Assembly (NCBI GenBank): GCA_018266105.1
Contig: JAFEBA010000047.1
Span: 8,546-42,937 of the forward strand
Source: a bacterium
Lineage (GTDB): Bacteria > Vulcanimicrobiota > Xenobia > Xenobiales > JADMJV01
Direction: 5' to 3'
DNA length: 34,392 nt
Position numbers and translations under genes: made by a program. The notes beneath the pieces are model-generated. The model saw only the letters and a list, made by a program, of their open reading frames with translations, searched no databases and was not told where the DNA came from. Below, piece by piece: positions 15,014 to 23,199 of the stretch. Each line of letters starts with the position of its first letter. Position 1 is the stretch's first letter.

Positions 15014-16077
15014 CGACGAACCACCTGAACCTGGCGTGGTGCACCCTGGCGACCGGACCCATCGCGAGCGACCACGGTCAAATTCAATGGAGAATTGTCG
15101 GGAATGGCGGTGGCGTTCACCTGGACTGAGAAACGCCCTCTGCCGTCGGCCTGAGCTCCGCTCTGGAGCGTGCCTGCGAAGCGAGGACTGGTGCCGGTCA
15201 CGCTCACCTGAGCGTTGGGCAGGGTCTGACCTTGCAGATCAAACACCGGCCGAACCGGTTGCCCATTGCGCAGATTGAGACGAGACACATCCAGGCGGGC
15301 GCCCGGTCCGCCTGGCTGGCCGACACGTCCCACGTTGAAAGCCACCGCCCGGGCAGCCTCGAGCTGGGAGACCTGGCCATTTTTGCGCAAGTGGACCAAC
15401 AATGTTCCTTGTGAAACGTGCAACCGATTGGGCACGGTAAACCGACCCCGGTATTCCCCGGGCTGGACCTCGCTCATGGGTTGATTCTCAACCACTCCCA
15501 GGATGTCGAAACTAGCGTTACCATTCCGATCTCCAGTTGCACTCACCAGCAGCTGATCGCCCCCGCTCAGGGAGCCGCGAGCGTTATGACTGACGGCAGT
15601 CAAATGGGGCGGACGCTTGGGATGGGAGGGTGGCGGCTGGGCCGGTGCGGGCGCGTCCGAAGCAGCGCTGGAGCTCGTCAAAAAGACGGTCTGGGTGGCT
15701 TCCTGCCAGCGCACCTCGGTGCCCAACGCCTCCGAGACAAAGCGCAAAGGCACCATGGTGCGACCGCCCACGGTGGCGGCCGGACTATCTAGAGTCACGG
15801 CCCGTCCGTCCACCAACGCCTGATTCGAACCCAATGTCAACTGCACCGACTGAGTTCCGCGAGAAGCTGTAATGCGGGAAGTGGCCGGCTCAAAGCGGAC
15901 ATTGGCTCCCAGACTTTCGAAAATGCCGCGCAATGGCACCATCACCCGTCCGCCCATCATCACCGGGGGCTGATCAAATTGCAGGGGCCGTCCGTTCAGC
16001 TCGGCCACGATAGGCTGAGCCAGCGCCGGTAAACAAAAGCCAGCGGCCAGGACGGCCGCCCGCAGTGTCTTCTTCAT
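15010..16077 (-). CDS. Secreted copper amine oxidase N-terminal (stalk) domain protein
   Basis: 355 aa. Signal peptide ends at ALA (residue 20). Residues about 21-134 form a stalk domain (PF07833-type) with two half-repeats, GGRVMVPLRGIFESLGANVRF (43-62, shortened) and GGRTMVPLRFVSEALG (104-119), each followed by an ITAS or TVFL strand. A Pro/Ala linker follows, then two Ig-like beta regions (about 160-250 and 260-355). The stalk domain here is not attached to an oxidase; such proteins are usually cell-wall or surface associated. GGGAGGT nine bases before the ATG fixes the start; the frame extends upstream but with no signal. It ends sharing CTAG with hemY. Confidence 0.87.
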   Translation of the reverse strand: MKKTLRAAVLAAGFCLPALAQPIVAELNGRPLQFDQPPVMMGGRVMVPLRGIFESLGANVRFEPATSRITASRGTQSVQLTLGSNQALVDGRAVTLDSPAATVGGRTMVPLRFVSEALGTEVRWQEATQTVFLTSSSAASDAPAPAQPPPSHPKRPPHLTAVSHNARGSLSGGDQLLVSATGDRNGNASFDILGVVENQPMSEVQPGEYRGRFTVPNRLHVSQGTLLVHLRKNGQVSQLEAARAVAFNVGRVGQPGGPGARLDVSRLNLRNGQPVRPVFDLQGQTLPNAQVSVTGTSPRFAGTLQSGAQADGRGRFSVQVNATAIPDNSPLNLTVVARDGSGRQGAPRQVQVVRR

Positions 16078-16183
16078 ACAGCAATACCTCCCAAAGATTA
16101 AGTCCAGAATACCGCCGACCACCGAGCCAGTCGGGGGTCTGCAGTACCGCCATGGGAGTACGTCCGTTGTTCGTTCGAAAGGG

Positions 16184-17164
16184 TCAGGATGGCGCGATCG
16201 GCAGGTCGATGTGGAAGGTGGTGCCCACACCTGGCTCACTCTCAAAATGGATGGACCCCTGGTTGTTCTCCACCACGATTCGGTAGGCCAGCGACAACCC
16301 CTGACCGGTGCCCTCTCCCACCGGCTTGGTGGTGAAGAACGGCTCGAAGATCTTGGTCTGAGTTTCTCTGGACATTCCCGCGCCGTTGTCTGAAACAGAC
16401 AATCGAACCATCTCTCCATGCCTGGAGGTGGTGATTCGAATGACCCCCATCTGGTCGGACTTCATACGAATGGCATAGGCGGCGTTGACCAGCAGATTCA
16501 GCACCACCTGAGTCAGTTGGTCGCGTATGCAGAAAGCAGGCGCCAGCCCTGGCTCAAAGCAAGTCTCAATGGTCGCCACGGGACGGTACTCACAAGCCGA
16601 GACGGTCAGGGTCGTGCTCACTATTTCCTCGAGAAACACGGGCCTCTTTTCGCCGCGGCTTGAGTGAGAGAAGCGGCGCATCGCCTGAACGATCTTCACG
16701 ACCCGCTCCAGGCCACGAAAGGACGAATCCAGGGCCTCGGGGATTTCGTCCTGGTAGTAGCTGTAGTCGGTCTGCTGCAGCAGACCCTCCAACCGGGCGC
16801 TCAATTCGGGATGCCCGGCCGCCAGCTCGAGAAGGCCACCGACGACGCGGGTAAGACTGGAGAAGCCCTCTCGCAAGAAAGTCAGATTGTCCCCGAGGAA
16901 CTGAACGGGCGTATTGATCTCGTGAGCCACCCCGGCCGCCAATCGCCCGATGGCTTCCAGCTTGGAGGCCTGCAGGAGCTGGTGTTGAGTCTCCTCCAAC
17001 TGGCTGGTTTTCTGGGCCACCGCTTCCTGCAGGACCGCATTCTGTTCCAGCAGGCTAAAGCAAGACTGTGCCTTCTGCCTCTCGTACAGTCGGTCCATCA
17101 AGACCTTGAGGCTGCGGTCGCGGGCAGCCAGCTCCTGCTCCAATTCCTGGATGCGATGACTCAT
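16184..17164 (-). CDS. Soluble sensor histidine kinase paired with a FIST sensor
   Basis: 326 aa, no membrane helix. N-terminal coiled coil (about 1-70, QELEQELAARDRSLK and EETQHQLLQASKLEAIGRL), H-box AAGVAHEINTPVQFL with His81, then catalytic domain with the N box LLVNAAYAI (Asn227), G1 DNGAGM (259-264), F box FEPFFTTKP and G2 GTGQGLSLAY (285-294). All residues for autophosphorylation are there. The ATG overlaps the FIST gene stop by four bases (ATGA), so translation is coupled and signal input most likely comes from FIST. No response regulator lies in the window, so the output partner is elsewhere. Confidence 0.95.
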   Translation of the reverse strand: MSHRIQELEQELAARDRSLKVLMDRLYERQKAQSCFSLLEQNAVLQEAVAQKTSQLEETQHQLLQASKLEAIGRLAAGVAHEINTPVQFLGDNLTFLREGFSSLTRVVGGLLELAAGHPELSARLEGLLQQTDYSYYQDEIPEALDSSFRGLERVVKIVQAMRRFSHSSRGEKRPVFLEEIVSTTLTVSACEYRPVATIETCFEPGLAPAFCIRDQLTQVVLNLLVNAAYAIRMKSDQMGVIRITTSRHGEMVRLSVSDNGAGMSRETQTKIFEPFFTTKPVGEGTGQGLSLAYRIVVENNQGSIHFESEPGVGTTFHIDLPIAPS

Positions 17165-18255
17165 CTGGACTCCGTTCCCAGGGCCACTCCCGTAAACGTT
17201 TGATTCATGTGAAGCGCCTGAAACTGTTCGCCAAAAGTATTGAACCCCACGGCGTTCTCTCTTTTCAACAGGTCGGCCATGGCAGTCTTGAGTCCGGCCT
17301 GCTCAAGTTCCAGGCGGCGCAAGATACAATCGAAGCCCAGCACTAGGCTTGTCCCGCCCAGCTCACGCCGAACATCGAGAAAGCCCCGCCGGGCCTCCTC
17401 AAGAGGGTCCAGGGGAGAACCCGCGCTCAAAACCAGTCCCTCCTCCACCCTGCAGTACAAATCCAGGCCCCCATCCGCACGCACTTCTCGAATCGAGCGC
17501 AGGTAGCGCTGACCGCCAAGCTCTAGAACCCAGGGATGACGGGCGATCTGCTCCAGGCTCAACTCACCTGGAGCACCCAAGATACGAGCATATTCCAGCG
17601 CGGCAGGCTTGCCGTTGAGTTCGTACACCACTCGGCCGTCGTGCGCCGAGGCAGTCACCACGAAGCGTCGCTCCGAGCATTCGGAGTGTTCAAACTTGAG
17701 CAGTCGGAATGGAACATCGACCTCCACCAAGAGCACCAGCCCCCCGCCCGAGAAGACCTGCTCCCCCCAGGCCAGCCAGGTATGCTTGAAGTCCAGCGGG
17801 CCTCCGGTCGACCCGCCCACCAACGGGACCCGTCCGGCCAGCGGGAACAGATAATGGACAAACTCCTCTTCCTTTTGAGAAAGTCCATCCAGCAACATCA
17901 AAGCGAAAGCCTGGCCCCTGGCCTGGCATAGACCACGAGCGATTTGACCGATCGAATCGCGATCGTCCAGCCGGGCGCAATAGAAGGGGGTCACACGCAA
18001 GCAGCCACCCAGACTTACCGCCTGCAGGCCGCTGGCGTGGTAGCCTGCTGCGCCAAAAACGCCGGCAGAAGCACACCCCCACGTCGGACAGGCAAAACGA
18101 TTGGACATTTCTCGGGCCAAAAGTTGCTCGTCATAAGTAGCTGAGGCAAAATAGAGCACGGCCAGCGAATCCTGCTGGCCGATCTGCTCCGACACCTCTG
18201 CCACGGCCAGTTGGGCGTCCGGGTTGCTACTGTAACCTTGCCTCGGACGGATCAC
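17161..18255 (-). CDS. FIST-domain sensory protein (NosP-like arrangement)
   Basis: 364 aa. FIST_N covers about residues 25-215 (SLAVLYFASATYDEQLLAREM, then GCASAGVF), FIST_C about 220-355, ending in the typical AVGFNTFGEQFQALHMNQTFTGVALG stretch (338-360). FIST proteins sense small ligands; a subset (NosP) binds heme and nitric oxide and controls a co-cistronic histidine kinase, which is the arrangement seen here. Whether this one binds heme cannot be judged. The GTG at 18255 has GGAGG four bases upstream. No signal peptide, so cytoplasmic. Confidence 0.9.
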   Translation of the reverse strand: MIRPRQGYSSNPDAQLAVAEVSEQIGQQDSLAVLYFASATYDEQLLAREMSNRFACPTWGCASAGVFGAAGYHASGLQAVSLGGCLRVTPFYCARLDDRDSIGQIARGLCQARGQAFALMLLDGLSQKEEEFVHYLFPLAGRVPLVGGSTGGPLDFKHTWLAWGEQVFSGGGLVLLVEVDVPFRLLKFEHSECSERRFVVTASAHDGRVVYELNGKPAALEYARILGAPGELSLEQIARHPWVLELGGQRYLRSIREVRADGGLDLYCRVEEGLVLSAGSPLDPLEEARRGFLDVRRELGGTSLVLGFDCILRRLELEQAGLKTAMADLLKRENAVGFNTFGEQFQALHMNQTFTGVALGTESR

Positions 18256-18352
18256 GCGTCCTCCCGCTGAGAGTTTCCTATCGATGGTCGGCGGGTTGCA
18301 AAGACATGAAAAGGAGGGAATTCCCCCGGAAAATCCCGCTACTCCCTGTCGG

Positions 18353-18676
18353 TCAGGCGTCTTCCAGGACCAGGATCAGCAGGCCCATTTGTATTTTAGA
18401 GCCCACCTTTAAAAGCGTTGGCGTCTTGGGATCAACCGGATGGTTATCCACCAGAGTTTTGTTGGTCTGCGAGCGCTGGTAGAGCAGATAAGCTTTTTTC
18501 TTCGGATCCCAGACCATCTCCGCGTGCTGGCGCGAGACGGTGGCTTCATAGAAGAAAAGGAAGCCCTTGGCCTGCTCACCACGAGTGGTGGCCCGGCCCA
18601 TCAAAATATTGGGCTCGCTTACCGGAAAAACCTTATCGGCATCGTGGCCTTGAACGATTCTAAGCCTCAGACCCAT
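18353..18676 (-). CDS. FHA-domain protein (107 aa)
   Basis: A single forkhead-associated domain and nothing else: ILMGRA at the first phosphothreonine-binding loop, TVSRQHAEMVW with the conserved Ser-Arg-x-His, and SQTNKTLVD in place of the usual NGTxVN loop. It should bind phosphothreonine peptides made by Ser/Thr kinases, none of which is in the window. The ATG is preceded by GGAAGAG. It sits between lepB (62 bases upstream) and the FIST gene (97 bases downstream) on the same strand and could act as an adaptor. Confidence 0.9.
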   Translation of the reverse strand: MGLRLRIVQGHDADKVFPVSEPNILMGRATTRGEQAKGFLFFYEATVSRQHAEMVWDPKKKAYLLYQRSQTNKTLVDNHPVDPKTPTLLKVGSKIQMGLLILVLEDA

Positions 18677-18738
18677 CCGACACTCTTCCGTGCTTGCGCG
18701 GGCAGGCCTCTCATGCGGAGAGAAAAATCCGCGCGCGA

Positions 18739-19347
18739 CTAACGAATGCGGCCGGCCCGGTTGAAGGGAAAGAAGATAAATTCGGCCTTACCCACGTAGT
18801 GGTCGAGCGGCACATCGTGCCAGAAGCGGGAGTCAAACGAGTCATTTCGGTTGTCGCCCATCATAAAGGCGCAGCCCTTTTTCACGCGATACTCGGGAAA
18901 GTCGTCGGCAATGGGCTCTTTAATCCAGGGCTCGTCGATGACTTCGCCGTTGCGCACCAACTTGCCGTCCTTGACCGCGATCAGGTCGCCTTCAATGCCC
19001 ACCACGCGCTTAATCAGGTCTTCCTTATTGCCGTGGTAGGTGTCCGGGGGATGGAAGACGGCCACGTCTCCCCGCGCCGGCTTCGCGAAGCGATACTGCA
19101 GCTCGTTGACCAGGATGTAATCTTTCACCAACAGCGTGGGGATCATGGAGCCCGAGGGGATGTAGTAACTGCGAACGATGAAGTGGATCAGGAGCAGAGC
19201 GCTCACGCCGGCATGCACGATGGAGTCGATAAACTCGTTGACGTTTCGCCGCTTCAGCGGTTCGGATATAAGCGAAGGCTGGAAGTAAATCACCAGTCGA
19301 GCAAACGTCAAGGCGTAGAGGGCGATAAAAAGGTGAGTCTCGGTCAC
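18739..19347 (-). CDS. lepB: Signal peptidase I
   Basis: 202 aa. Cleaves Sec/Tat signal peptides at the outer face of the cytoplasmic membrane. Two hydrophobic segments (about 5-21 and 43-60) precede the catalytic region. The nucleophile Ser67 is in IPSGSMIPTL, the general base Lys113 in LIKRVVGIEGD, and box E is MGDNRNDSFDSRFW (163-176). The GTG start at 19347 has only a weak AAGAAG sequence upstream. It would serve the many signal-peptide proteins in the region. Confidence 0.95.
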   Translation of the reverse strand: MTETHLFIALYALTFARLVIYFQPSLISEPLKRRNVNEFIDSIVHAGVSALLLIHFIVRSYYIPSGSMIPTLLVKDYILVNELQYRFAKPARGDVAVFHPPDTYHGNKEDLIKRVVGIEGDLIAVKDGKLVRNGEVIDEPWIKEPIADDFPEYRVKKGCAFMMGDNRNDSFDSRFWHDVPLDHYVGKAEFIFFPFNRAGRIR

Positions 19348-19409
19348 GTCAGCGGCTTCTTGCTGCCAAAGGTGAACCCTCCCTGCACGCGGGACAGAAG
19401 GAAGTCAGA

Positions 19410-19808
19410 ATGGGAAAAACCATCATATTGCTGCTGATCGCCATCGTGGCTGTCACCTTTGGCGACATTTGGATGTCCCAAACCATGAAGGGGGTAGGCG
19501 AAATCAAGATTTCCAGCCCCGCCGATTTTTTCAGCTTTGTCGGCCGCATCCTCTCCACGCCCCGCTTCTGGATGGCGGTGTCGGGAATGGCCACCTTCTT
19601 TTTTATCTGGACTTCCATCCTGTCGTATGCCGACCTGACCTTCGTCTTGCCCTTCACCGCCCTCACCTACGTTCTGAATGCGATTCTGGCCCCCATCATG
19701 CTGAACGAGACGGTGACCCCCACCCGTTGGGCTGGCGTGCTGCTGATCGCCGCCGGCGTAGCCCTGGTGGGCCTTTCCGAAGCCTGGCAGAAAAGCGGCC
19801 AGACCTGA
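19410..19808 (+). CDS. Half-size EamA/DMT-type membrane transporter (132 aa)
   Basis: Four predicted transmembrane helices (about 3-18, 52-70, 75-95 and 105-123). The last part, NAILAPIMLNETVTPTRWAGVLLIAAGVALVG (residues 90-121, quoted in pieces: LNETVTPTRWAGVLLIAAGV), is the typical end of an EamA repeat. Only one four-helix unit is present, as in SMR or ArnE/ArnF-type proteins, so it must work as a dimer or with a partner. AAGGAAG lies before the ATG. Divergent from lepB with 62 bases between starts. Substrate unknown. Confidence 0.82.
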   Translation: MGKTIILLLIAIVAVTFGDIWMSQTMKGVGEIKISSPADFFSFVGRILSTPRFWMAVSGMATFFFIWTSILSYADLTFVLPFTALTYVLNAILAPIMLNETVTPTRWAGVLLIAAGVALVGLSEAWQKSGQT

Positions 19809-19909
19809 CCGCAGGGTTTAGGCCAGGCTGAGCCGGGCATGTTTTTTTCGAACATCTGCAAAGGATAGCCAGGACCCTATCCAGGGTTCTTGAAAACTTT
19901 TCAATACGA

Positions 19910-21376
19910 ATGAATCGGGCAAAACTGGCGGCAATGGCGGTGGCACTCGGACTGGGCACAGTAGCCCTGGCCTGGCCCGCCCACGTCCAAAAAGGCCCGC
20001 CCGCTCTGGTCTGTCGACCGGGGCAAGAAGTACGCCTGGGAGTTTCGGGTGTGCCCTGGTGGATTAAAGGTCAGGTCGGCCAGCGAGCGGTGGCTGTGAG
20101 CCGAGACTGGCAGGGTTTCAGTCTCAAAATCCCTGAGGACCAGCCCGATGGCCCCAGCCAGTTGGAAGTTCAGCTGGGAGGTCTGCGTGGTCAGGCCTGG
20201 ACCTGCGCGTTGCAGGTAGACTCGGTTGCGCCCGAATTATCTGTCTCCTCCCCTCGAGAGGGCTCGGCGCTGGCGGCTGACTCGGTGGACATTCGGGGCT
20301 CGGCCGATGGCCCTTTCCACATGAATTTGGCCCTGGGACCGGGCTGGAATGAAATCCACCTGCTGGCGCGCGACGCCGCTGGCAATGAAACCCGGCTCAA
20401 AAGACGCGTCTTTTCCGATCGGAAACCTCCCAGCATGTCCTTGGAGCGCATGCTGCCCGACGGCAGCTCGGAACCCTTACGTGGCAAGGACAGTCCCAAG
20501 GACAGCTTCCGCGTGCGCGTATTGATGCAGGACGACAGCGGGGTGGCTCTTCTGCGCTACCGTCTGGACGGCGCCAGGTGGACCAAAGCCAGCTTAAATC
20601 ACACGGGCCATAGCTGGCAGGCGCTCTTCCCCTTGCGCAACCTGGCCGAAGGCACTCGCAGGCTCGAATTCGAAGTGGTCGACCTGGCTGGTCGCAAAGT
20701 CAGCGCAGAAGCCGACTTCCTGGTGGATTCCAGCGAGGAACTGGGCAGCAAGATGATCACGGCGGGAGCTCGGGGCCAGGACGTGACCCAGTTGCAGCGC
20801 CGCCTTGTGGACGCCGGCGTGCTCCAGGAGGAACAGGTCTCCGGCGAATTCGACAGTCAGACCGAAGAAGCGGTCAGAGAATTTCAAAAGCGCGAAGGCC
20901 TGGAGCCCACCGGGCGGGTGGCTCAGCTCACGCTGGCGGCCCTGGGCCCGCGAATCTTCGTGAACCTGAGCCGCTTTGAGCTGGTGCTGGATCGACCCGG
21001 TGAGGAGCCGCAACGCTTCCCGGTGGCCTGCGGACAGCCCGCCTACCCCACTCCCACCGGCAGTTTCACGGTGGCCGAGAAGGTCAAGGACCCAGCCTGG
21101 ATCCCTCCCGATTCGCCCTGGGCTAAGGAAGCCGAAACCATCCCGCCCGGCCCAAGCAATCCGTTGGGGACGCGCTGGATCGGACTGTCCTGGGGGGGCG
21201 TAGGTATCCACGGAACGAATGCCGACTGGTCCATCGGCTCAGCCAGTTCCCACGGCTGCTTACGAATGCACATCTACGACGTAGAAGCCCTCTACGACTT
21301 GCTCAAGGAAGGCACACCGGTCACCATTTACGGCGGCTGGGAGGACAGCCCCCACATCAAGCACTACTGGCCCTGA
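19910..21376 (+). CDS. L,D-transpeptidase with Ig-like and peptidoglycan-binding domains
   Basis: 488 aa envelope enzyme that makes 3-3 cross-links in peptidoglycan. N-terminal signal sequence (about 1-22), two Ig-like beta domains (about 105-170, DAAGNETRL, and 195-275), a PG_binding_1 domain (about 285-345, RGQDVTQLQRRLVDAGVL and EEAVREFQKREGL), and a YkuD catalytic domain (about 347-475). Catalytic motif GIHGTN (His434) and SSHGCLRM (His448, Cys450) is complete. Possible start ATG 19910 lacks a good ribosome-binding site. It converges on the first C11 peptidase gene. Confidence 0.94.
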   Translation: MNRAKLAAMAVALGLGTVALAWPAHVQKGPPALVCRPGQEVRLGVSGVPWWIKGQVGQRAVAVSRDWQGFSLKIPEDQPDGPSQLEVQLGGLRGQAWTCALQVDSVAPELSVSSPREGSALAADSVDIRGSADGPFHMNLALGPGWNEIHLLARDAAGNETRLKRRVFSDRKPPSMSLERMLPDGSSEPLRGKDSPKDSFRVRVLMQDDSGVALLRYRLDGARWTKASLNHTGHSWQALFPLRNLAEGTRRLEFEVVDLAGRKVSAEADFLVDSSEELGSKMITAGARGQDVTQLQRRLVDAGVLQEEQVSGEFDSQTEEAVREFQKREGLEPTGRVAQLTLAALGPRIFVNLSRFELVLDRPGEEPQRFPVACGQPAYPTPTGSFTVAEKVKDPAWIPPDSPWAKEAETIPPGPSNPLGTRWIGLSWGGVGIHGTNADWSIGSASSHGCLRMHIYDVEALYDLLKEGTPVTIYGGWEDSPHIKHYWP

Positions 21377-21474
21377 TCACTCGCTCACCAGCGGGATGGC
21401 CGTCTTTCCTCCCGGATGTAAATCTGAGCTCCCCTGGTTTTACGCCTGCCGAGACGGAAAATCTGTGAAAAGGA

Positions 21475-22935
21475 TTACTTTAATTGACCGGGTTCAATGG
21501 GCTCATACTCGGGGCGGTGATCGGCATCCGCCGCCTTCTTCCGCTCCTCCACCACCGACTGGTTGAACTTGGCCAGCCAGTCACCCCAGCCGGTCTCCTT
21601 GGCGAAAGCCAGATGATCGTAGCGCTTGGCCATAAAGTCAGCGAAGCGATCCTTACTCAGGCTCATCTGATTGACGGGGGCGAAGATACTCAGCCCGTGG
21701 GCATCGTAGTGCCCTTCGTAATAGACCACGGTGGTGGTCTTCTCTTTGCCGTCGCTGCTGCTGCCCTTGGCTACAACCTCAGAACGCTCGTAATCGTGAG
21801 CGTTGTTGGTGACGACAGCCGAATCGACGGATGCCACCAGAGCTTTGGCAGCCTTGGCCAGGGCTTTGTCTTTCTTTTCCTCAGCTAGCTTCTGCAGTTC
21901 CAGGCCGATCCCATGCAAATCGCGGGTTTGCGCCGAGAAACTGGTGATGGGATCACCGTGCATGCCAAAGTGCTGAGACTCCAGGATGGCATCGGCCAGT
22001 TCCAGGGTGGGAATCTTGGTTTTATCCAGAGCACCCACCAGATCTTTGACGCTTTCGGTGACGTCGCCCACCTTGGAGAGATTGACCAGACTCTTGTCCG
22101 GTGCGACCCGAGGCTTGTCGTCATACTCTTTGACCACGCGTTTACCCAGCTGCAGAGGGGTCATGGGCTTGCCTTTTTCACTGGCTTCAACCAGATCTTT
22201 AAGGATGTTGCCGTAATGCTGATAGGTCTTGGATGTCACTTCCTGGGAGGCCAGGTAGTAGTCGGCGCGGTCTTTGAGCTGGTGAGCCACTTCACTGGAG
22301 GCCATCAGACAGGCGGCCATATCGATCAGAGCCGGCCTGGCTCCGGTGGCGTTCTCCACCAATTCCAGGGCCTTGCTGATCTGCGAGGGGGTCATAATCT
22401 CGTGACCCAGCGGAGTACCGTCGCTGGTCATGGCGCCCAGCAGACTGCCGCCGTGGTCGGCCATGCACACCATATAGTTCTTAGCCGGGTATTTTTTGAT
22501 CGAGTCGATCAAGCAATCGGCCAGGGTGGTCGGTTCGCACATATGCACATCTTCAGCCAATTTGGCCGTGCATTCAGAGTAAATCTTGCGATCATCCTCG
22601 ACCTTGTCGTGCTTGGTGACATAATAACGTCGCAGGCCGGACCAGTCGCCGTCGACATTGGTCGGTTCATAATCGTAATTGCGCTCTTTGTAGATCGCTT
22701 CCAGCTTCTTCTGAGGCAGTCGTCCCAGCTGAGCCACGATATTGACCCTATCGGTGGAGCCGACTTTGCGCTCCATCAGCCGTAGAGCCTGAGTGATACG
22801 CTCTTCCGCATCATTATCGCCATCTAAATACATGATGACGGTCCAGTCCTTGGGCTCCTCGCTCTTGGCAGGCTTCTTGGCGGGGGCCTGAGGCGGCAGC
22901 TTGGGCGCTTTGGCGGCGTTCTTAGAAATAAGCAT
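21475..22935 (-). CDS. Clostripain-family (C11) cysteine peptidase, copy 1
   Basis: 486 aa. C11 catalytic pair: His161 in MADHGGSLLG and Cys209 in DMAACLMASSEVAHQL. The domain starts with KDWTVIMYLDGDND (about residue 29), preceded by a Lys/Pro/Ala-rich tail. Clostripains cleave after Arg/Lys and are usually secreted, but no Sec signal peptide is visible. An insertion between the first strands (about 75-120) is longer than in copy 2. The frame is open to a TTG at 23058, but the ATG at 22935 is preferred: GGGAG lies 15 bases upstream and a TTAACA/GTAACA pair typical of a promoter lies in the extension. It is 47% of an independent unit and not adjacent to copy 2, which is 5.6 kb away. C-terminus ends in a Lys/Glu-rich tail. 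Confidence 0.9.
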   Translation of the reverse strand: MLISKNAAKAPKLPPQAPAKKPAKSEEPKDWTVIMYLDGDNDAEERITQALRLMERKVGSTDRVNIVAQLGRLPQKKLEAIYKERNYDYEPTNVDGDWSGLRRYYVTKHDKVEDDRKIYSECTAKLAEDVHMCEPTTLADCLIDSIKKYPAKNYMVCMADHGGSLLGAMTSDGTPLGHEIMTPSQISKALELVENATGARPALIDMAACLMASSEVAHQLKDRADYYLASQEVTSKTYQHYGNILKDLVEASEKGKPMTPLQLGKRVVKEYDDKPRVAPDKSLVNLSKVGDVTESVKDLVGALDKTKIPTLELADAILESQHFGMHGDPITSFSAQTRDLHGIGLELQKLAEEKKDKALAKAAKALVASVDSAVVTNNAHDYERSEVVAKGSSSDGKEKTTTVVYYEGHYDAHGLSIFAPVNQMSLSKDRFADFMAKRYDHLAFAKETGWGDWLAKFNQSVVEERKKAADADHRPEYEPIEPGQLK

Positions 22936-22992
22936 ATCGATGTAATCTGACTCCCTCTGTTCACTCAGACTAGCGAGCGCCAGGCGCAGGGG

Positions 22993-23009
22993 TGTTACAG
23001 GGTTGTTAA
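22993..23009 (-). promoter_or_regulatory. TTAACA/GTAACA pair with 11-bp period upstream of C11 copy 1
   Basis: On the minus strand TTAACA (23009-23004) and GTAACA (22998-22993) are separated by five bases, 58 bases before the ATG at 22935. Two of the hexamers upstream of the Cys-rich gene are identical to these, in reversed order. OmpR/PhoB-type operators have this form. A -10 element is not evident. Confidence 0.35.
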
Positions 23010-23199
23010 GGCACAAACGGGAGGGCCCATCCTGAAAAATTCCCGAAAACCAACTCAAATGCGGGCTCGGCTGAGAGGTTCAAATTCGTTTGTTTCCTTT
23101 TTCGGAAAGCCGGGCAGGCGAAAAGCCAGACGGGGTGCAAACTGTGGCGGTGCAAAGCTTCTGAAAGACTGCCGATTTTGCCCAGAAAGGCCCACGACC

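Noticed and set aside
16078..16419. 114-codon extension of the stalk-domain gene
   Set aside because: It would overlap the histidine kinase gene on the same strand in another frame, and the signal peptide plus GGGAGGT support the start at 16077.
19809..19870. T-run with flanking ATGTT/AACAT after the EamA-like gene
   Set aside because: The arms are only 5 bp and the T-run lies in the loop, not after the stem, so it is not a credible terminator.
22936..23058. 41-codon extension of C11 copy 1 from a TTG
   Set aside because: The extension contains the phased TTAACA/GTAACA pair and has no ribosome-binding site.
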